Source: Hemibagrus wyckioides (lineage: Eukaryota; Chordata; Actinopteri; Siluriformes; Bagridae). Taken from it: a stretch of 64,000 nt of DNA. A program made the position numbers and the translations under genes. The stretch spans positions 12,376,511 to 12,440,510 of the forward strand of contig NC_080723.1 of the NCBI RefSeq assembly GCF_019097595.1. Direction: 5' to 3'. The notes beneath the pieces were generated by a model. It was given only the letters and a program-made list of their open reading frames with translations, did no database searches and had not been told where the DNA came from. Below are positions 12,870-27,200 of this stretch, piece by piece (within the stretch, counting starts at the first letter, position 1; every line of letters starts with the position of its first letter).

Positions 12870-15800
12870 ATTCACATGCTTTGAATATTTTGCTTGCATG
12901 TTTACTTGATATACTTTACTATGATCTAGGAGCAGGTTTATTCTTTAAAAAATAATTTGGGAATCAAACACCACAGTTAGGCGAATAATTAAAGATGAGT
13001 TGGTGTGATGTGATGTTTTCTACCAGCCAATTAACACACCTTTACCACATCCTGAAGTGCTTTATTCCTGTTTTACCATATCAGTTTGGCAACAATCACA
13101 TCTATCAACAATCATTCTGTCACCAGCATTTCTTTTTTATCTCTCAATTCTTCTCATGCTATTATGAAACTAGAAGGTACAAAATTATATGTTGTAAAGA
13201 TTCTTCCATGGTGGAAAATATGCTGACACTGGACACTGAAAACTCCTTCTATAAATGTTAAATAAACATTTCCATATAAAAATCCTCACGTATTGCCCTT
13301 ATATATGTTCCTTTTTAAAAAGCAGCACATTTTTATTCTGCTTATTGGCCTTAGAATACGTGGAATGTACCATTCACGTGCCTGTGAAGGAGTTGTTAAG
13401 ACTTAAAACATACATTAAGATGGAATGTAGTCGTCATGTGGTCACCTTATGCTTATAATGTTTTAAATGCCATAAAAGTGACATATGCAGATACTTTCAT
13501 GTGAAACAGTTTATGTGACTGTTTCGCAGCATGCGCATATTCCTTTGTATTTTTACATTAGGCAGAATTATAAGTGCACACTACCTAGTTTGCTCTTATT
13601 GCAGCTGCCAATCTCTTGTAGTGCTCTTATCAAAAGGCTTCTTGCCCGGGAGAAAACTGCAGGCTATCTCTTCAGAGACCTTCTTGTAAAAGGGCAGTGT
13701 GGGTTGAAGTAGTGGAGGGCACACAGGGTAACACTTCCCTCAGGCAAGCTCTCCTGGATTCAAACACCAACACACTTCCATGCTGGGCTCTCTCAGCCTG
13801 GGCCAGTTGTCTTTTCTCTTGCACCCTCCTTCTCTTCTTCATTTCTCTCTTCTACTCAAATTCTCATTCTCCCATGTCCTCTTGGTACAAGTGGCATGCT
13901 TGAAAATCAATTTTCATGTACTCCCTCTCTTCTCTGTTTATTTCTGTTTTTATGTTTTTTCCAATCTACATTAAGACCCTTTCAGTCTTCTTCATGTCTG
14001 CCTTATCTAAATGTTTTTTTCCCCACTTCCATTGTAATTGCTTTAAATGCCTGTTCTATAAATGATGGGTTTTAAAAGAACCAGACAATTCCTTTATTTA
14101 GGCATGGAACAATTGTGACACTATGTTCTCTCGCCACTGTGCCTTAGGCGACAAATTATCTGCTATTTGTCAAATACTCAGAAACATGTATGCACACACA
14201 AGCACATACACACAGTGACACAAAGGTACACATATGTGCGTGATCCATAAATCCAGAGCAGGGATGCTATTCTTAGTAGCAGAACATTAAGGAAGCTGAA
14301 GGTGCAGGCTTGGAAAGTCACGTAGTAAAGTCGTGATCGAAGCCACTTCCCAGTGAAAGCTGAAACAGCATTTTACCTACTGAAATCTACATGAAACACT
14401 GAATTCTTTCACTGCAGTATCACAGTTGTATTTGTGTGTCTTTTGGTCATTTTTGTTTTGTGTATATGTACTGAAATGGCACTCCATCAAAGTAAGATGG
14501 CACTGAGAATATTTCACAAAATGATCTGGCAATCATGGCTGATTAAAATGCATATTTTTTTAAGAGTTACATTGTGAAACACTCACTGATGCTAATGCTT
14601 CAACTCATTGAGGCAAAGGGTCAAATACCAAAAAATAAAAAATAAAAACCTCCTATACTCTCTCCCTTTCTGTCTCTATCTTCATCCTTTCTTCCCCACT
14701 TGCTCCTATTTTGCTCTGCCTATATTAAGCTTTTCTGAGCCAATCAGTTCTCCAGCCCAACAATACAGCACTGACACACAGCTGCGTGCTGTCAGAGCAC
14801 AACAACCCTCCATCACACTGAATACCCATTTTAGCCAACAACGACAACCCAGAACAACCTTTAGTCTATTCACTCAGTCTCTTTGCCGTTCCATCTCCTG
14901 TGTGTGTTCTCTGGTCTTTCTTTGGATATTCACCTATATTACTGAAATCAGTGTGTGATTCCATAATCTCCATGTAGATACCCCCCTTTCTCTACCCCCT
15001 TTACAACCCCCCCCATGTCTCTCTCCCGTTCACTCTTCTTTTTTCTCCCTACATTAAGCTTTTCTGGGCCAATCAGTCCTCTAGTCCATCAGCCCTCTCT
15101 CTTGCCTCCCCACCGTCACCACCCCACCCTCTCTCTCTCAAGGAACCACAGACTTAACGAGATGTGTATTGTAATTTATGCCTATGCATATGGGAGGAAT
15201 AGATCTGCCATTGATGGATGTCTTGCTTGCCGGCACTGACTCTGCTATGTTCCATAGAGCATCCCAGTGGACCACAATGTAGTGTCGACATAAAAACACA
15301 TTGAGTAAACAAGTAAAGCAACGCTTACACACTGCAGCCATAATGAGGAATCGGTGGAGGCTGAGTCGAGTGGCCCAGATGAGACAAGAGTGGACACGCT
15401 CCAGCTATATCCTGCAGGCGTGTTTCTCACCGAAACCAAAAGTCATGCATCACTCTGATCTCTTTAGGCAAGAATAGTGCATTTTTGCAGAGAGGGAAAA
15501 ATGATTTTATGGGTGAAAAAAGAAGAAACAGATTTCTATGATTAACTAAATCATTTAAGTAAAAAAAGTAAAAAATTGAGCAATTAAGTAAAAAATTGAG
15601 ATTACAATTTAGAGCGTTTTCCTATAACTTTATTTTAATTAATAAGCAGTCGTTTTTGCTCAGTGGAATTTGAGATTTTTTGTGTGAGGATCACTGCTGG
15701 GTAAATAACCATGAATTATATGTGGGTCAGTACTAGTACCTTTGTCATGGAGTCTAACAGGTCTTTTGACTACCCTGCCTGGTACCCTACCTGCCAAAAT

Positions 15801-16155
15801 ACCTAATGACACATTTTCAATGCTTGGTGAGACACTAAGGAAATGTTCTACACTTTAAAAAAAATAGTTTTTGAATGTTTCATTCAGCTCCAGTCCCTGA
15901 AGTACAAGGGGATGGAGTTGAAATACTGTCACTAGTTCTGCCAGTTTTACTACCAAGAACGCTATAAATGTCCGACTGCTTATGAAAATTTGATGCTTAA
16001 AATACAGCAGGAGTAAGGGATTTTGGTATTATAAACCATATACATTGAGTTTATTCATTCAGTTCAGTGATGCACTGACCCACTTTTCTGTCACTTGTTT
16101 GTGGTTCATGGATAATGCAAGTACTGACAATAGCCTGACCTGAATGTTTGTCATA
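12870..16155. other. Intronic stretch with a duplicated CCAAT-containing motif
   Basis: It is largely unannotatable AT-rich intron. Between 14640 and 15140 it becomes pyrimidine-rich and contains two similar copies of a segment centred on AAGCTTTTCTG-GCCAATCAG (about 14727-14748 and 15056-15077). Open frames here are short and unrecognised. Confidence 0.4.
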
Positions 16156-16159
16156 AAGG

Positions 16160-16344
16160 GGTATACTTGGTCTGCAACAATGTTAAGGTAGGTAGTACGT
16201 GTAAAAGTAACAGTCACATGAATGCTAGGACCCAAGGTTTCCCGGCAGAACATTGCCTAGAGCATAACACTGCCTCCATCAGTTTGCCTTCTTCCCATAG
16301 TGCATCCTGGTGCCATCAATTTCCCTGGCAAGCAGCACACACGC

Positions 16345-16384
<40 letters not shown>

Positions 16385-17012
16385 ATCCAGCCTTCCACAT
16401 GATGTAAAAGAAAACATGATACATCAGACTAGGCTATCTTCTTCCACTGCTCCATGGTCCAGTTCTAATACTCACATGCCCATAGTAGGAGGTTGGCATG
16501 GCTCAGCAGAGGCACGTTGACCAGTCTGCAGCAACGCCCTCCTATACACAGCAACTTGCTATGTATTGTGTGTCCTGACACCTTTCTATCACAGCCAGCG
16601 GAAAATATTTTCACCAATTTATGCTACAGTGGCTCTTCTATGGGATTGAAACAGACAGGCCTGCCTTTACTCCCCACACGCATTAATGAGTCTTCAGTGT
16701 CCTTGAAACTTGTTGCTGGTTCATTTGTCCTTTCTTGAACCACTAATGACTACTAACTACATATCATGAACACCTCACAAGATAAGTTGTTTTGGAGATG
16801 CTCTGCCCCAGTCATTTAACCATCACAATTTGTCACTCAAATCCTTATGCTTGCTTATTATTCTGCTTGTGACACAACAACTTTGAGAACTGACTGTTCA
16901 CTTGCTGTTTAATACATCACATAGAATGGCACCAGACAGGTGACATTGTAATGAAACAGTCAGTGTTATTCACTTCACCTCACGTCAGTGGTTTTAATGC
17001 TGTGGCTGATGG
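16160..17012 (-). pseudogene. Tc1/mariner-like transposase pseudogene
   Basis: Read on the minus strand, the segment starts near 17012 with terminal sequence typical of a common fish Tc1-like family and runs through a decayed transposase. The clearest protein piece (16253 down to about 16150) reads RETLGPSIHVTVTF, then TYLNIVADQVYPFM, which is the stretch between the first and second catalytic Asp in this family. The rest is broken by frameshifts, and the C-terminal third with the catalytic Glu is missing beyond about 16155. The same family occurs on the minus strand at 46440-47355. A CA microsatellite sits inside the gene. It cannot encode active transposase. Confidence 0.85.
16334..16383. 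repeat. (CA)n array inside the Tc1-like pseudogene
   Basis: An array beginning CACACACGCACACGC and continuing as about 17 CA units interrupts the transposase at the point where the related copy has only a short GCACACTCAC motif (about 46829-46838). It therefore appears to have expanded from coding sequence. Confidence 0.85.
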
Positions 17013-17285
17013 GTGAAGACTGTATATTCTCTGCCAGAAAGATCAACTGTAACATAGTTAGAAAACAATCAAGGATTCATGGACCATGTGTAAGGTTTAA
17101 AACATCTTCAGAACACTGTAATGAATATGTGGGAGTTTTTTTCAATATGTATGTAATATGTCTGTACCTAGAGAAATGGATATTACATATTACATATAAA
17201 TACATATTAAGCATGATATTAGTCTAGTCAAAGTCTAGTCAAATCTCACTACAGCAGCTTGCCTCATATATAGACCGGTATAGAC

Positions 17286-17288
<3 letters not shown>

Positions 17289-17369
<81 letters not shown>
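17289..17369. repeat. (TA)n microsatellite
   Basis: About 40 perfect TA units, roughly 280 bp from the end of the Tc1-like pseudogene. Confidence 0.95.
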
Positions 17370-17374
<5 letters not shown>

Positions 17375-20300
17375 GTTTATGGCTAAATTTCACAACATAT
17401 GTTTAAAAACAGTAGTTGTTTTGTTCTTTCACTTCTGTATTACTAACAGAAACAGCACAGTAAATTCTGCAGAGCATTATGCATGTCCATGCATATATCA
17501 ACAACCCTGAACCATTTTATATAGCTTAAGTCTAGCATTATTTACCATTTTAACACATTTATTTGTATGCCTCTCAGCATTTTTTTTATAAGCTAAATCT
17601 TTTCCTACCCTTGTCGTCTTCTCACTGCAATTATTAGATGCTCCACTGCTGTTACTTAAGCCCATACACTTTTCGGCAAATTATTACTGAATAAGGCTTG
17701 CAGCTGGTGATGTGTTGAAAATCCATTAGGCTTGGGACAGACTTAACTCTCTGCACTAGACTGGAGGAACAAGCAGGAAACACCTGTAGTAGGAGCACAG
17801 AAAAGGATAAATGGGTTTTACTGTATGTAATGTGTATGTAATATGTTTTACTAATAGTTTCATAAGTAGTAAGTTCCTAAAAGCTAACATATCTCATAAT
17901 TTGGTTAATCAACTGTATTTTCTGCAGGCAGCCATTTCACTGATCACAAGGTCACATTTGGAAGATGGTGTTCCAATTGACTACCTGAGTTGTATTTTGT
18001 ATAGCTGTATATTGCTGATGATCATACTCTCTTACATTAAAATGGATATTTTTCTATTGCTTTAAGGTGGAGATTAATGTCAACTTAAAACTTACAGCAA
18101 ACAATATTATACTCTAAGAATTAGGCATTAAACCATATACAAACAAAAAATCTGTCTTTATTTATATACTTATAAATGAAAAACCATTGTTTCTGATTCT
18201 AATAATTAATAAAAAAAAAAACATGGAGAGATAATGTGGACAAATGGTATTAAAATTAACAGACAAATTGTATGCAATGTATTGATTCTTTTGGGAAAGG
18301 TTGTAACAGATGGACTAATAGTAATACAAAACAGGGTGAAGTGAATGAATATAATTTAAACATAATGAGTTTAGTATAATTTGGGACCATGCAGTGTTGA
18401 AAAAGATATCTTGAGTTAATGACAGCATTAAATATTTTTTGAGGTATGATATGGATACTATCCAAGTTAGAAGACCACCACAGTGCACTAATGGAATAGA
18501 AGATAATGTCCTTTTGGCAGAGGACTTAAAACGTTGAGCACTAGAACATAATGTACATTTTTCAGGAGACCCAGAATGGTAGAGGCTGTGACCCACGTCA
18601 GGAGGATTTAAATTTAGACTTCATCTGTTCTCCAATGGACTTATTTTCCCTCCATTCATTTCATTATCTAATTTGGCAGTGGCGGCTAAAATACAGTGCA
18701 CTTGAAATCTCACTGCAGTGCATTTCCTCTCAGCCTGCCTCTTCAGCAATCTCCCCTCTCTCTCTCTCTTCAACAAAGTTAATCTGCACTAGATGAAATA
18801 AAGGGTGTGGAAAAAGAGAGAGCCAGAAAAAGCAGATGAAAAGATGGAGGAAATAGAATGAAAAGCGGGATATCAGTTAAGATTTTGTCAGTGATAGGCT
18901 CCACTGATATCCTCTCTACCATGTACATATTCTGGATGGCATAGCCTGTTCACCCAGTGGTACATAGACATGCACACATTCAAGAGAAGAATAAAGATTA
19001 AGCGATTGCCTATATAGCATCAGTATTATTGTATTTTTCCGCTGCATCAAGATGTACCGAAAATGAAATGTGAAATGTTACATATTGCACATACTGTATG
19101 CATTCCTCTTCCTAATTTTCCAGTTTTATTCAGGTGATGTATATGAACTACACACTGCTAAAAGTGTTCAGTCAACATGATGTAATGCAGAAAGTGGAAA
19201 CAGGGTGAGCTCAAAGAATCTGGCACCATCACCATATGAGTTTTTTTTTTGCAGGAGCAGGAATATGCAACAACATCATCTTAATTATATTTCCCTCTGA
19301 AAAAAGCTAGGTTAGAACCTTGGCTTGATTACTACAGGGAAAGACCATTGACGCTGAGCAGAGAATACACCTTTGCATGCTTATTTTCAGTAAGACTTGT
19401 TTTTTTTTAGCATACCAGGTGCTATTTTTGCTTTTTTGTGAGATCTCCCAAATGAGAGCCTTCTTGGAATGAATGTGACACCTTAGCTCATTAAAAGCAG
19501 CGGAGAGTTAAGATACAGGGTTGCTTAAGTCCCCTGGCAATGCTCACAGGAAAGGCCTTTGTGCCTATTTATACCACTAATTCAGGTTTATTTCACTATT
19601 TCATGATCTAACTAAATTTAAATAAACCCCTACCTTTCCAACCCTATGGAGTATATCTGTCAGTAGAGATGTCATGGCGAGTATGAGCCCGATAGCGAGC
19701 TTGAGTCTCCAGTGCTCTGATGATATTTGGGATTATTCCCTAATATGTACACAAACCGAACAGAAGAGGACTGACAGTAACTGAATGTAGTGTGCTGCAG
19801 GGTAGTGGAGTCTAACGCTGGAGGGCGGGTCTTCAGAAGGAGCAGCTGAATGACAGTGGGCAACAGGATTGGATAATTCTACTGGGACTACCCTATTCAT
19901 TTCTCCTTCACCACATCCAGATGATAAAAAAAATAACCTGAACAGCTCACTCTTGTACAGAAAGCCATTGATTTGGACGCTGTAGTGATTGATTTGGACT
20001 CTGTACCATTCTCGCTCTATTGCTGTCTTTACTGTACTCCTACAAAACCACTCTCTGGCCCCATAACAATAAGAATACGAAAAATACATGGTGGTATGAT
20101 TCAAATATTCACAGTTTGTGTTTTCCTAATGTTCTATATGGTTTCCATTATTATTAGTTGTTTTGTAGTTAATGTGCACCTTTATTATTCATAATTCCGG
20201 CCATACCCCAAAGTACATTTGTGAGCACACACATGTCGTTAGCCTGAGCAATGTGTTTAGTGCATAGGGCAAGGGGCCTGCCCTAATAGATATGGCTTAT

Positions 20301-20760
20301 AGCCATATACCAGGCAGCTAATTGGCATACATGAAGATCTTTTTTGCCTCCAATCATTAGCCTTGATTTTCATCATTTCTCTCTCAGCAGCTGAGAAAAT
20401 TTGAAGAGTGACATGGTGAACATGTAGAGCATACTGTATGTTGTAATGAATAAATACAGAATTAAGTGTATGTAGGTTTGCACTCATCAGTATATATACT
20501 CAAACCATGGCATGCTGAAGAAATGTGAAGTCCTGCTGCCTGTGGTGCCTGATCATGTAGACAGATGGGTGTCTGTGTTGTCATGCTGCTCTGCTGAGTT
20601 TCTGACGGGGTGATGGGAGAGCACCCACAGTTAGTGTGTCTTCTCCAGAAAAGCTGCAAAACACTGTTCTGTCTCCTGAGGAAATTGTCCATGGCTACTG
20701 AAGTGTAATATATTCACCCCATCATCATCAAGCTGTCATTCCTCACAGAGGAGCATAAGA
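17370..20760. other. Intronic stretch, no gene seen
   Basis: AT-rich sequence without recognised exons. A slightly more GC-rich patch at 19660-20060 contains a minus-strand open frame of 123 codons (20104-19733) and a short imperfect tandem duplication near 19966-20004; neither matches a known family. The stretch 19440-19640 is repeat-free and could be conserved noncoding sequence, but only alignment can tell. Confidence 0.4.
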
Positions 20761-20769
20761 GTAAGAACT

Positions 20770-20812
20770 GTGTGTGTGTGTGTCTGTGTGTGTGTGTTAG
20801 AGAGAGAGAGAG
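20770..20812. repeat. (TG)n-(AG)n microsatellite
   Basis: An interrupted TG array passes into a short AG array. Confidence 0.85.
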
Positions 20813-20958
20813 GTAGTGAGCATAATCATCAATAATCAGTCAGTATGACTAATTCTTGCCATCTGTAAAGCACCCTTGTATTATCCTCTTAGCCACTGTG
20901 TGTTTACATGCTGTACCTGTTTGCATGTATGTGAATGTGTTTGTGTTTTATTGCTATA

Positions 20959-21068
<110 letters not shown>

Positions 21069-21093
21069 TTTGTGTGTGTTTGTGTGTGTGTGT

Positions 21094-21188
21094 AATTGTC
21101 CCCTGCAATGGGTTGGCACCCCTTACAGGATGTCCATGTGGGATAGGCTCCAGGCTCCCCATGTCCCTGCATCAGTTCAGAAAATGGA
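21094..21188 (+). repeat. Dispersed repeat fragment
   Basis: The segment has the wording of a widespread fish dispersed repeat: a CTGCAATGGGTTGGCACC block, a GGATAGGCTCCAGGCTCCCC block and a tail of the CAGAAAATGGA type. Related pieces occur at about 22424-22590 (inverted), 53364-53420 and 56172-56205. The class is unknown to me; the match is from memory. Confidence 0.55.
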
Positions 21189-21189
21189 G

Positions 21190-24155
21190 GGATTTATTTT
21201 AGAATAGGAAATAGTCTAATTCATAAAAAAACGCTTTCTTGGTTAGTTTGCGCAAAGAGACGCCTCCATTTCCTGTTTAGATGGATGTTGGTGGTGCCAC
21301 AGAGACCACAGAGAGGCTACCCTGTAAATAGATCCACAGCTGTGATAAGTAAACAATAGATACGTGGACATGTAATAATAGTATTAAAATAAAAAGGTTT
21401 TCAATTTTCAATTTTTGCAATTCTCATCTAATAAGCTAGAATACAGCTTAGCCTGTGATATGAACTTTGTAAAAGAATAACATATTTTGTTTGTTTGTTG
21501 TTGTTGTTTTTCTTTACAAAATGTAATTTAAAGACTGTAGAACAAATGCATTTCAATTATTTGATCAGAACATACAAACACCACAATAATCACTGATAAA
21601 TAGTAATTTTCTGTTCATTTTTAATCCTATTATTTGACCTCTAACATCCTCAAAATACTAATCTCTCTTGCTTACTCAATATTAGACTGTAGTTTTTTTT
21701 TCCGCTTATGCAACTCATCAGCATTCTGAGACTTCCATCATGTCTCGTGATAACTGTAATGAATGTATTGCTTTTATTTGAAATGCTCTTAGATAACCAA
21801 TGACAGCACTTACTTGTGCTTATACATGGAATCCTGTACCATCCTCCCTACTCTTTTGTTCTTCCACTTTCTGGCATCATACTCTTGTCATTTTTGCTCT
21901 GTGAAACATGACAATATGGTTTTGGAGCAGAGAAATGTGATGCAAGCATGCACAAATACAGGCTTACACACTGCAAAGTCTTTAGTAAGGGGATAAGATG
22001 AAGCTTTTCTGCAACGGACATAGTGAAGCAAGCCCATGGCAGAAGTTTTGGAGTGGCACCTGGGTTAATATTTTTTTAAACTGTGTCTATGACAAACATT
22101 CGCATTTCAAATAATGCAGCTTCTGGTATTTTGGGGTTAGTTTTTGAGGTGACAGTTACATTTGAAGGGTGGCATTCCTGTTGGAGCAAAATGGTGTAAG
22201 AAGAAGATCTGAAGCAGGATCCTTGAAGAAAATGTTTGCTGTTCCTGTTTGGAAACTTTTGAATAAAACATAATGCAAAATCTTTAATATCACACAAAAT
22301 ATCCAGAAATTATTTCTAGAAATAGCAGAAGTATTAAAATCAGGTGAATCGGAGAGTTCACATAAATTAAAGAAAAAGTTGGCAAGATCAACCTACTTAA
22401 ATATTTTCTCCAGAGAATTTACATTCATTCATCTTTAGCAAGCACTTTCTTCTGGTCAGGGTTGTGGAGGGGCAATTTAGAGCATCCAATCAAACTAATA
22501 TATTTTAGGGGTGGGGGGGTGGGGGGGCTGAAAACCCAGCGGACACTGACACAGACATGAAGAGAACAGATACATCTTCAAACAGATAGTTACCTTAAAT
22601 CAATATCACTTTTAGAAAAATTGCATTGTACCAGGCCAATAGCTGGAATACCCAATGCTTTTTAAAGAAAAAATGTTGAATTTTTAACTGCATTAACTTT
22701 TTAAGTATTTTCCAGTTTTACAACTGAATCCTTATCTTATGTGATGGCCAATTTATACCTTTTTCAAGAACTCCCTCATTTTGAACTCTCATGGTCAGTT
22801 CAATAGAGAGAACTGTAATGAATCAGCAGTTTGAAGGATACAAAATAACTGTTGTAATTTTCAAAAACCCTCCATATTATGTTCATTCAGGTTAGAAAAT
22901 GCTACACTATGCTGAGTGTAAAAAGAAAAGGTTAAAGTTAAAGACCTGAAAAACTAGAACCTGTGTAAAAGCCTTAGAAAGATGTAGAGAGCATGTAGTA
23001 TTGCAGTGTAGACAAGGACAGCTGGTATAAATGGTGTAACAAGCCTTCCTCAATCTTTCAAAGGTAAAATGATGTCAAAAGATTGAGTTTAATTTTGGGC
23101 AACCAAATCAGATAGGCTCCTTTTTACATACTCCACCAAAAGAACTAGAAGAGCATAAAATAAAACAGTGCACTTCTCTATTCAAATAGCAGATTAACTC
23201 ACTACAAGTGACAGAGCTAGATGAAAACCATGGGGAACAGTTTCTTTGCCTTTTTTTAAGGCTCTGTTGAGTTTAAATGTTGATTGCTGTTTAGCAGTCT
23301 ATTGTCATTTGGTACATTACATTAAGTAATACTTACTTTATTTTGCTTAATATAATGGATTCATTAATGTCAAATGTCAAAACAGTCAGATATTCCAATC
23401 ACACACACACATCCAAATTACAGTTAAACACCCAATAAGCTTTTATCCACAAAGAACAGAAAACATTATAATTCATTAATTGCATAATAATGCTTGATAA
23501 TTAATATATGAATTTATTATGACTTTAAATCAAACACAATAACACATCTTCATATTCTGTACAATACACTTAATGTTAATATGATCACCATGGTGGTGCT
23601 AATTCAGCCTTTTAATTGCATTTGAAGAACAATGAGAATTAGGTGCACAGTGCAAGTTAAGATTTTTTTTCTTCGTATTCTAAATGGAGGCATTTATATA
23701 CAATATTTCCCAGAAATCTCTAAAAATTGTTAGGCCCAGTTTGGCAGGCATTTACCCACTGTCCTATATACTCTTAGTTAAACGTCTAGTATATTCTTTC
23801 CCTCTTTGTATCCCTCTCTTTTTTTCATGTGTATGATGACGCATTACATGTGCTGCTTGTCTTCCATGTGTAAGCTTGTGCAGATACAGATGGAGTTATC
23901 CCTAAGTGATGACAATTTAAACACTCTTGCTGATTTTAGCATTTTCCTACTTCTGTCTCAGCCAGGAGGTCAGATATGACCCTGGTCCCTTTCATTTAGA
24001 GAGGAACTATAGGTGATTGATTCACCAACATTGTGCATTTCAGCTCATTTGGTATCCGGCTGATCCCACAGTTACAAATCAGGATTGGATTAGAACTGGA
24101 GGAAGGTCTGAATCAGTACAGTTCAATGAGATAGAGAGAAAAAATGTGTGGGTTT

Positions 24156-24160
<5 letters not shown>
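21190..24160. other. Intronic stretch, mostly unique
   Basis: Apart from the dispersed-repeat piece at 22424-22590 and a short CA patch at 23400-23411, I see AT-rich sequence with no exon, RNA gene or complete transposon. Confidence 0.45.
22424..22590 (-). repeat. Inverted dispersed repeat fragment with guanine tract
   Basis: It starts with ATTCATTCATCTTTAGCAAG, the reverse complement of the tail of the dispersed repeat seen at 53364-53420, and continues with the GGCAATTTAGAG and CCCAGCGGACA blocks common in fish genomes. Inside lies a guanine-rich tract (about 22508-22527) that fits a quadruplex rule. Confidence 0.5.

Positions 24161-24217
<57 letters not shown>
24161..24217. repeat. (GA)n microsatellite
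   Basis: About 28 GA units; a polypurine tract able to form triplex DNA. Arg-Glu repeat frames through it are artefacts. Confidence 0.95.
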
Positions 24218-24219
<2 letters not shown>

Positions 24220-24226
<7 letters not shown>

Positions 24227-27200
24227 CAGTGGCAGGAGTGTGATCTTAGTGTACAAGGGGATTGTGTACATTTGTCACTGGCACTTGCACTACTTCACTT
24301 ACACTGATTGTAGTAGTTTAAAGATAAAACAGCTACACAATTACAGTACATCACAGTCAGTGGAATATGTATTTTCAGATGGTTGATGTCAAATTTGACA
24401 TTTGCAGTAATTACCCTAGTGTGTCTATGGGTGTTTTTCATCTACTACCCCTCCTTTCTCATGCCCCGGAAGAAAGTGTCTGGCTTTAATTCTAATGACT
24501 CACACTATAATACACATGCTATTTCAAATTCTTTCTCATTGCACATAGTTTATTTATACCTTATTTTATATATAAAATTTCTATGTAACCTAAAATAGGG
24601 CTCTCTAAGTCAGTGGCAAATACCAAATTTCCAAGTTGTATGTCACCCTGTTTGCAGGTCAACACACTCTCCTTTATGGTGCTCTATTTATGCAATGTTT
24701 AACATTTTATTTAGAGAAATGAACCACAAATTCTGAAAAGAAGGTTTAAGCATCAAGGTCTATTCAGTGCTGGGAAAGGCTGTCTTCCTGGCTGAGGGAT
24801 GGGGCTATAATTTAGGTACAGAGGGAGCATAATTGTATGTATGTGTGCACAACCTAAAATAACATTCTGAGAAGATGTGTGCAGTGTAAGCAGTGTCTGT
24901 GGCTAGGGATACATGAACCCACCTCAAAAGTTCTTCAAATCACAGCATATCTGGGCCATTTTTCCTGGGCAACAGGGACACAGGAACTGTCTCAGATAGT
25001 GTCCTTCTAGCTGGCATCATGGGTTTGCTGATCTCTTCAGCCAGTGTTGACATTCCTCCAGGGCTAGTTTGATGACTAGCAATTCACCATTTACCACCTG
25101 CAATTATGTTCTGTAAGAGACAATTTAGTTCAGAAAAAGACTAATTATGGCTGGCCAATCGGTGACACTAGGTCCTTCACTTCTATAGTGTGGGAGTGAG
25201 TACTTGAGCAAAGGTTCTATGGTGAACTTGTTTATCATTAAGACAGAGAGCATAGTTTTTGATTTTGTTTTGTTCTGGCCGGGATTGTACCACCTCTAGT
25301 TTTGGCTTGTCCAGTTATACTCCATATATCTTAATGATGTAACCTGGGAACAGACTCTTATTTTTAAGCTTTTGTTTAGAATTCATTTCCAGGAAGTTTG
25401 TGAAGGGTTTATAAAATAAAGAGTAATCTAAATTTCATTTTAAACCTGCAAACCTTTTTCCTATTTTTGTTCAAATTCTGATTATCCTAGACCCACTGAG
25501 TCCAAAGAAGTATTACTTTCAAACCAGTCTCTGATTGCCAGTCACAAAAGTCTGCTGATGGTGGAGCAATTTGAAAAAGATGTGAGGAATGGCTATATAT
25601 TGCTTAGAGAAAGCATGTGTTCGACTTTCCCCTTGCCAGTTGGTAACTGTTGTCCAAGCTGTTGTGACTAAAGTTAGGAAATAGTGGAAAAAAACACCAT
25701 TTATATTATAGGGGTGGGAACCTCATTAATAAAGGATTAGGCCTGATTAAGCCTGATGGGGCACTAGAGGCCCATATTACTTTACTATATATTCACTGTA
25801 TCTGTCGACATTTCATCCAGGAAAACTGCTCTGGTGAGAGATTAATAGCTGTTCCAGGGACTATGAAGAGGCAAATTAGCAGTCCTGACCTTACTCAACA
25901 CCTCACAGATATGACGGGAATGAGCCTTCCTGATAACTTCAAGAGGCAAAGCAGCTGTGTCTTCTCAGTTGTAAATGTTGATTGATTAAATGAGAGATGA
26001 ACTCTTCCATTTCAGTGCTTTTCCCATAAACGGCAGTGAGCAGAAATTCAACAGATTCAACCCTGGATGTTGGGAAAAATTAATAAAACACTGAAATAGT
26101 GATTGCATATTTGGGGTTCTGTCATATTTGTCCTGCATTGTGGTTTGCAAGGTATGCTGGACAGTTGAGGGACAAGTAGCTATGTGAATGAAATAAAGTG
26201 CTCCTCAATATTCTATAAAATGTCTTAGAACTGGAAATTTTTTGCAAATCAGCAGAACACCTATTTCAGTGGATGAAAGCAAGCACCATGCCTGGGAGGG
26301 AATCTGTCTGAACTGTGGAGAAGAGAAATGTATATTACAGGGCCATATACAGTTTCATCCCTAGACAGAAGCTAATAAATTTGTTATCCTTAGACACCAA
26401 ACCACTTCCTTGAGTCTTGAGCAAAGTGAGTAGTGAGTACTAACTGACTATGTTTTACAAAGTTGTTTTCTCTTTCTTTGATGCCTGTTTGCAAATTCAG
26501 TGTTACACCTGCATTGATTTTGCAGTGAACTCTTCAGTAATGCCCAGAACAGTCACAATTTCAGGGTTTATCCAAAAAAACCCCAAACTTTAATCTATAT
26601 AGACACAGCTAGAAATTACAGGTGAAATAGCACAAAATACATTCCTAATGAGTCAAAACAGTGAAAAACACAAACAAATCATGGAGGGCTCTATACAATG
26701 CATCAACAAGAAGACATGACAAATATTACAATTAACAGTCTCATAGAGTGAAAACAGGTGATTGTGGATAGACATATTGTTCAGTAGGCATTCCCAGAGG
26801 CCGGTGTGACAAGATGCTTTTATGATTGGTTTAGTATGTACTGTGTATCAGGCATAGTCAGAGCAAATGAAAACTGCCTTGGGTCAAATAGCACACGTAG
26901 GCACATTTTGTGTGAAGACTGAAAACAGATTTATTGTTAATGTCTTGTCAGCCAGCTGATTATTTCTACTACTAATAATAGACATAAAATCTATGAGTGA
27001 GCCCCCTGTCAGAGTGAATTTGTACACCATAAATATCTTAGCCGATCAATATTGATTTTGTGGTGTGAAGTCGGTTCTTGATTATATAGCCTATTTTAAA
27101 GATTAGGTTATACCTTAGTATATCACTTGCTAGAGTCGAGCTAAAATCAACAGAAACTCCAAATGAATGTTTGCATATGTATGTCTCTCAGTACTAATTA

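Noticed and set aside
19733..20104. 123-codon minus-strand open frame
   Set aside because: No recognisable domain, composition like the flanking intron; length within reach of chance for a slightly GC-richer patch.
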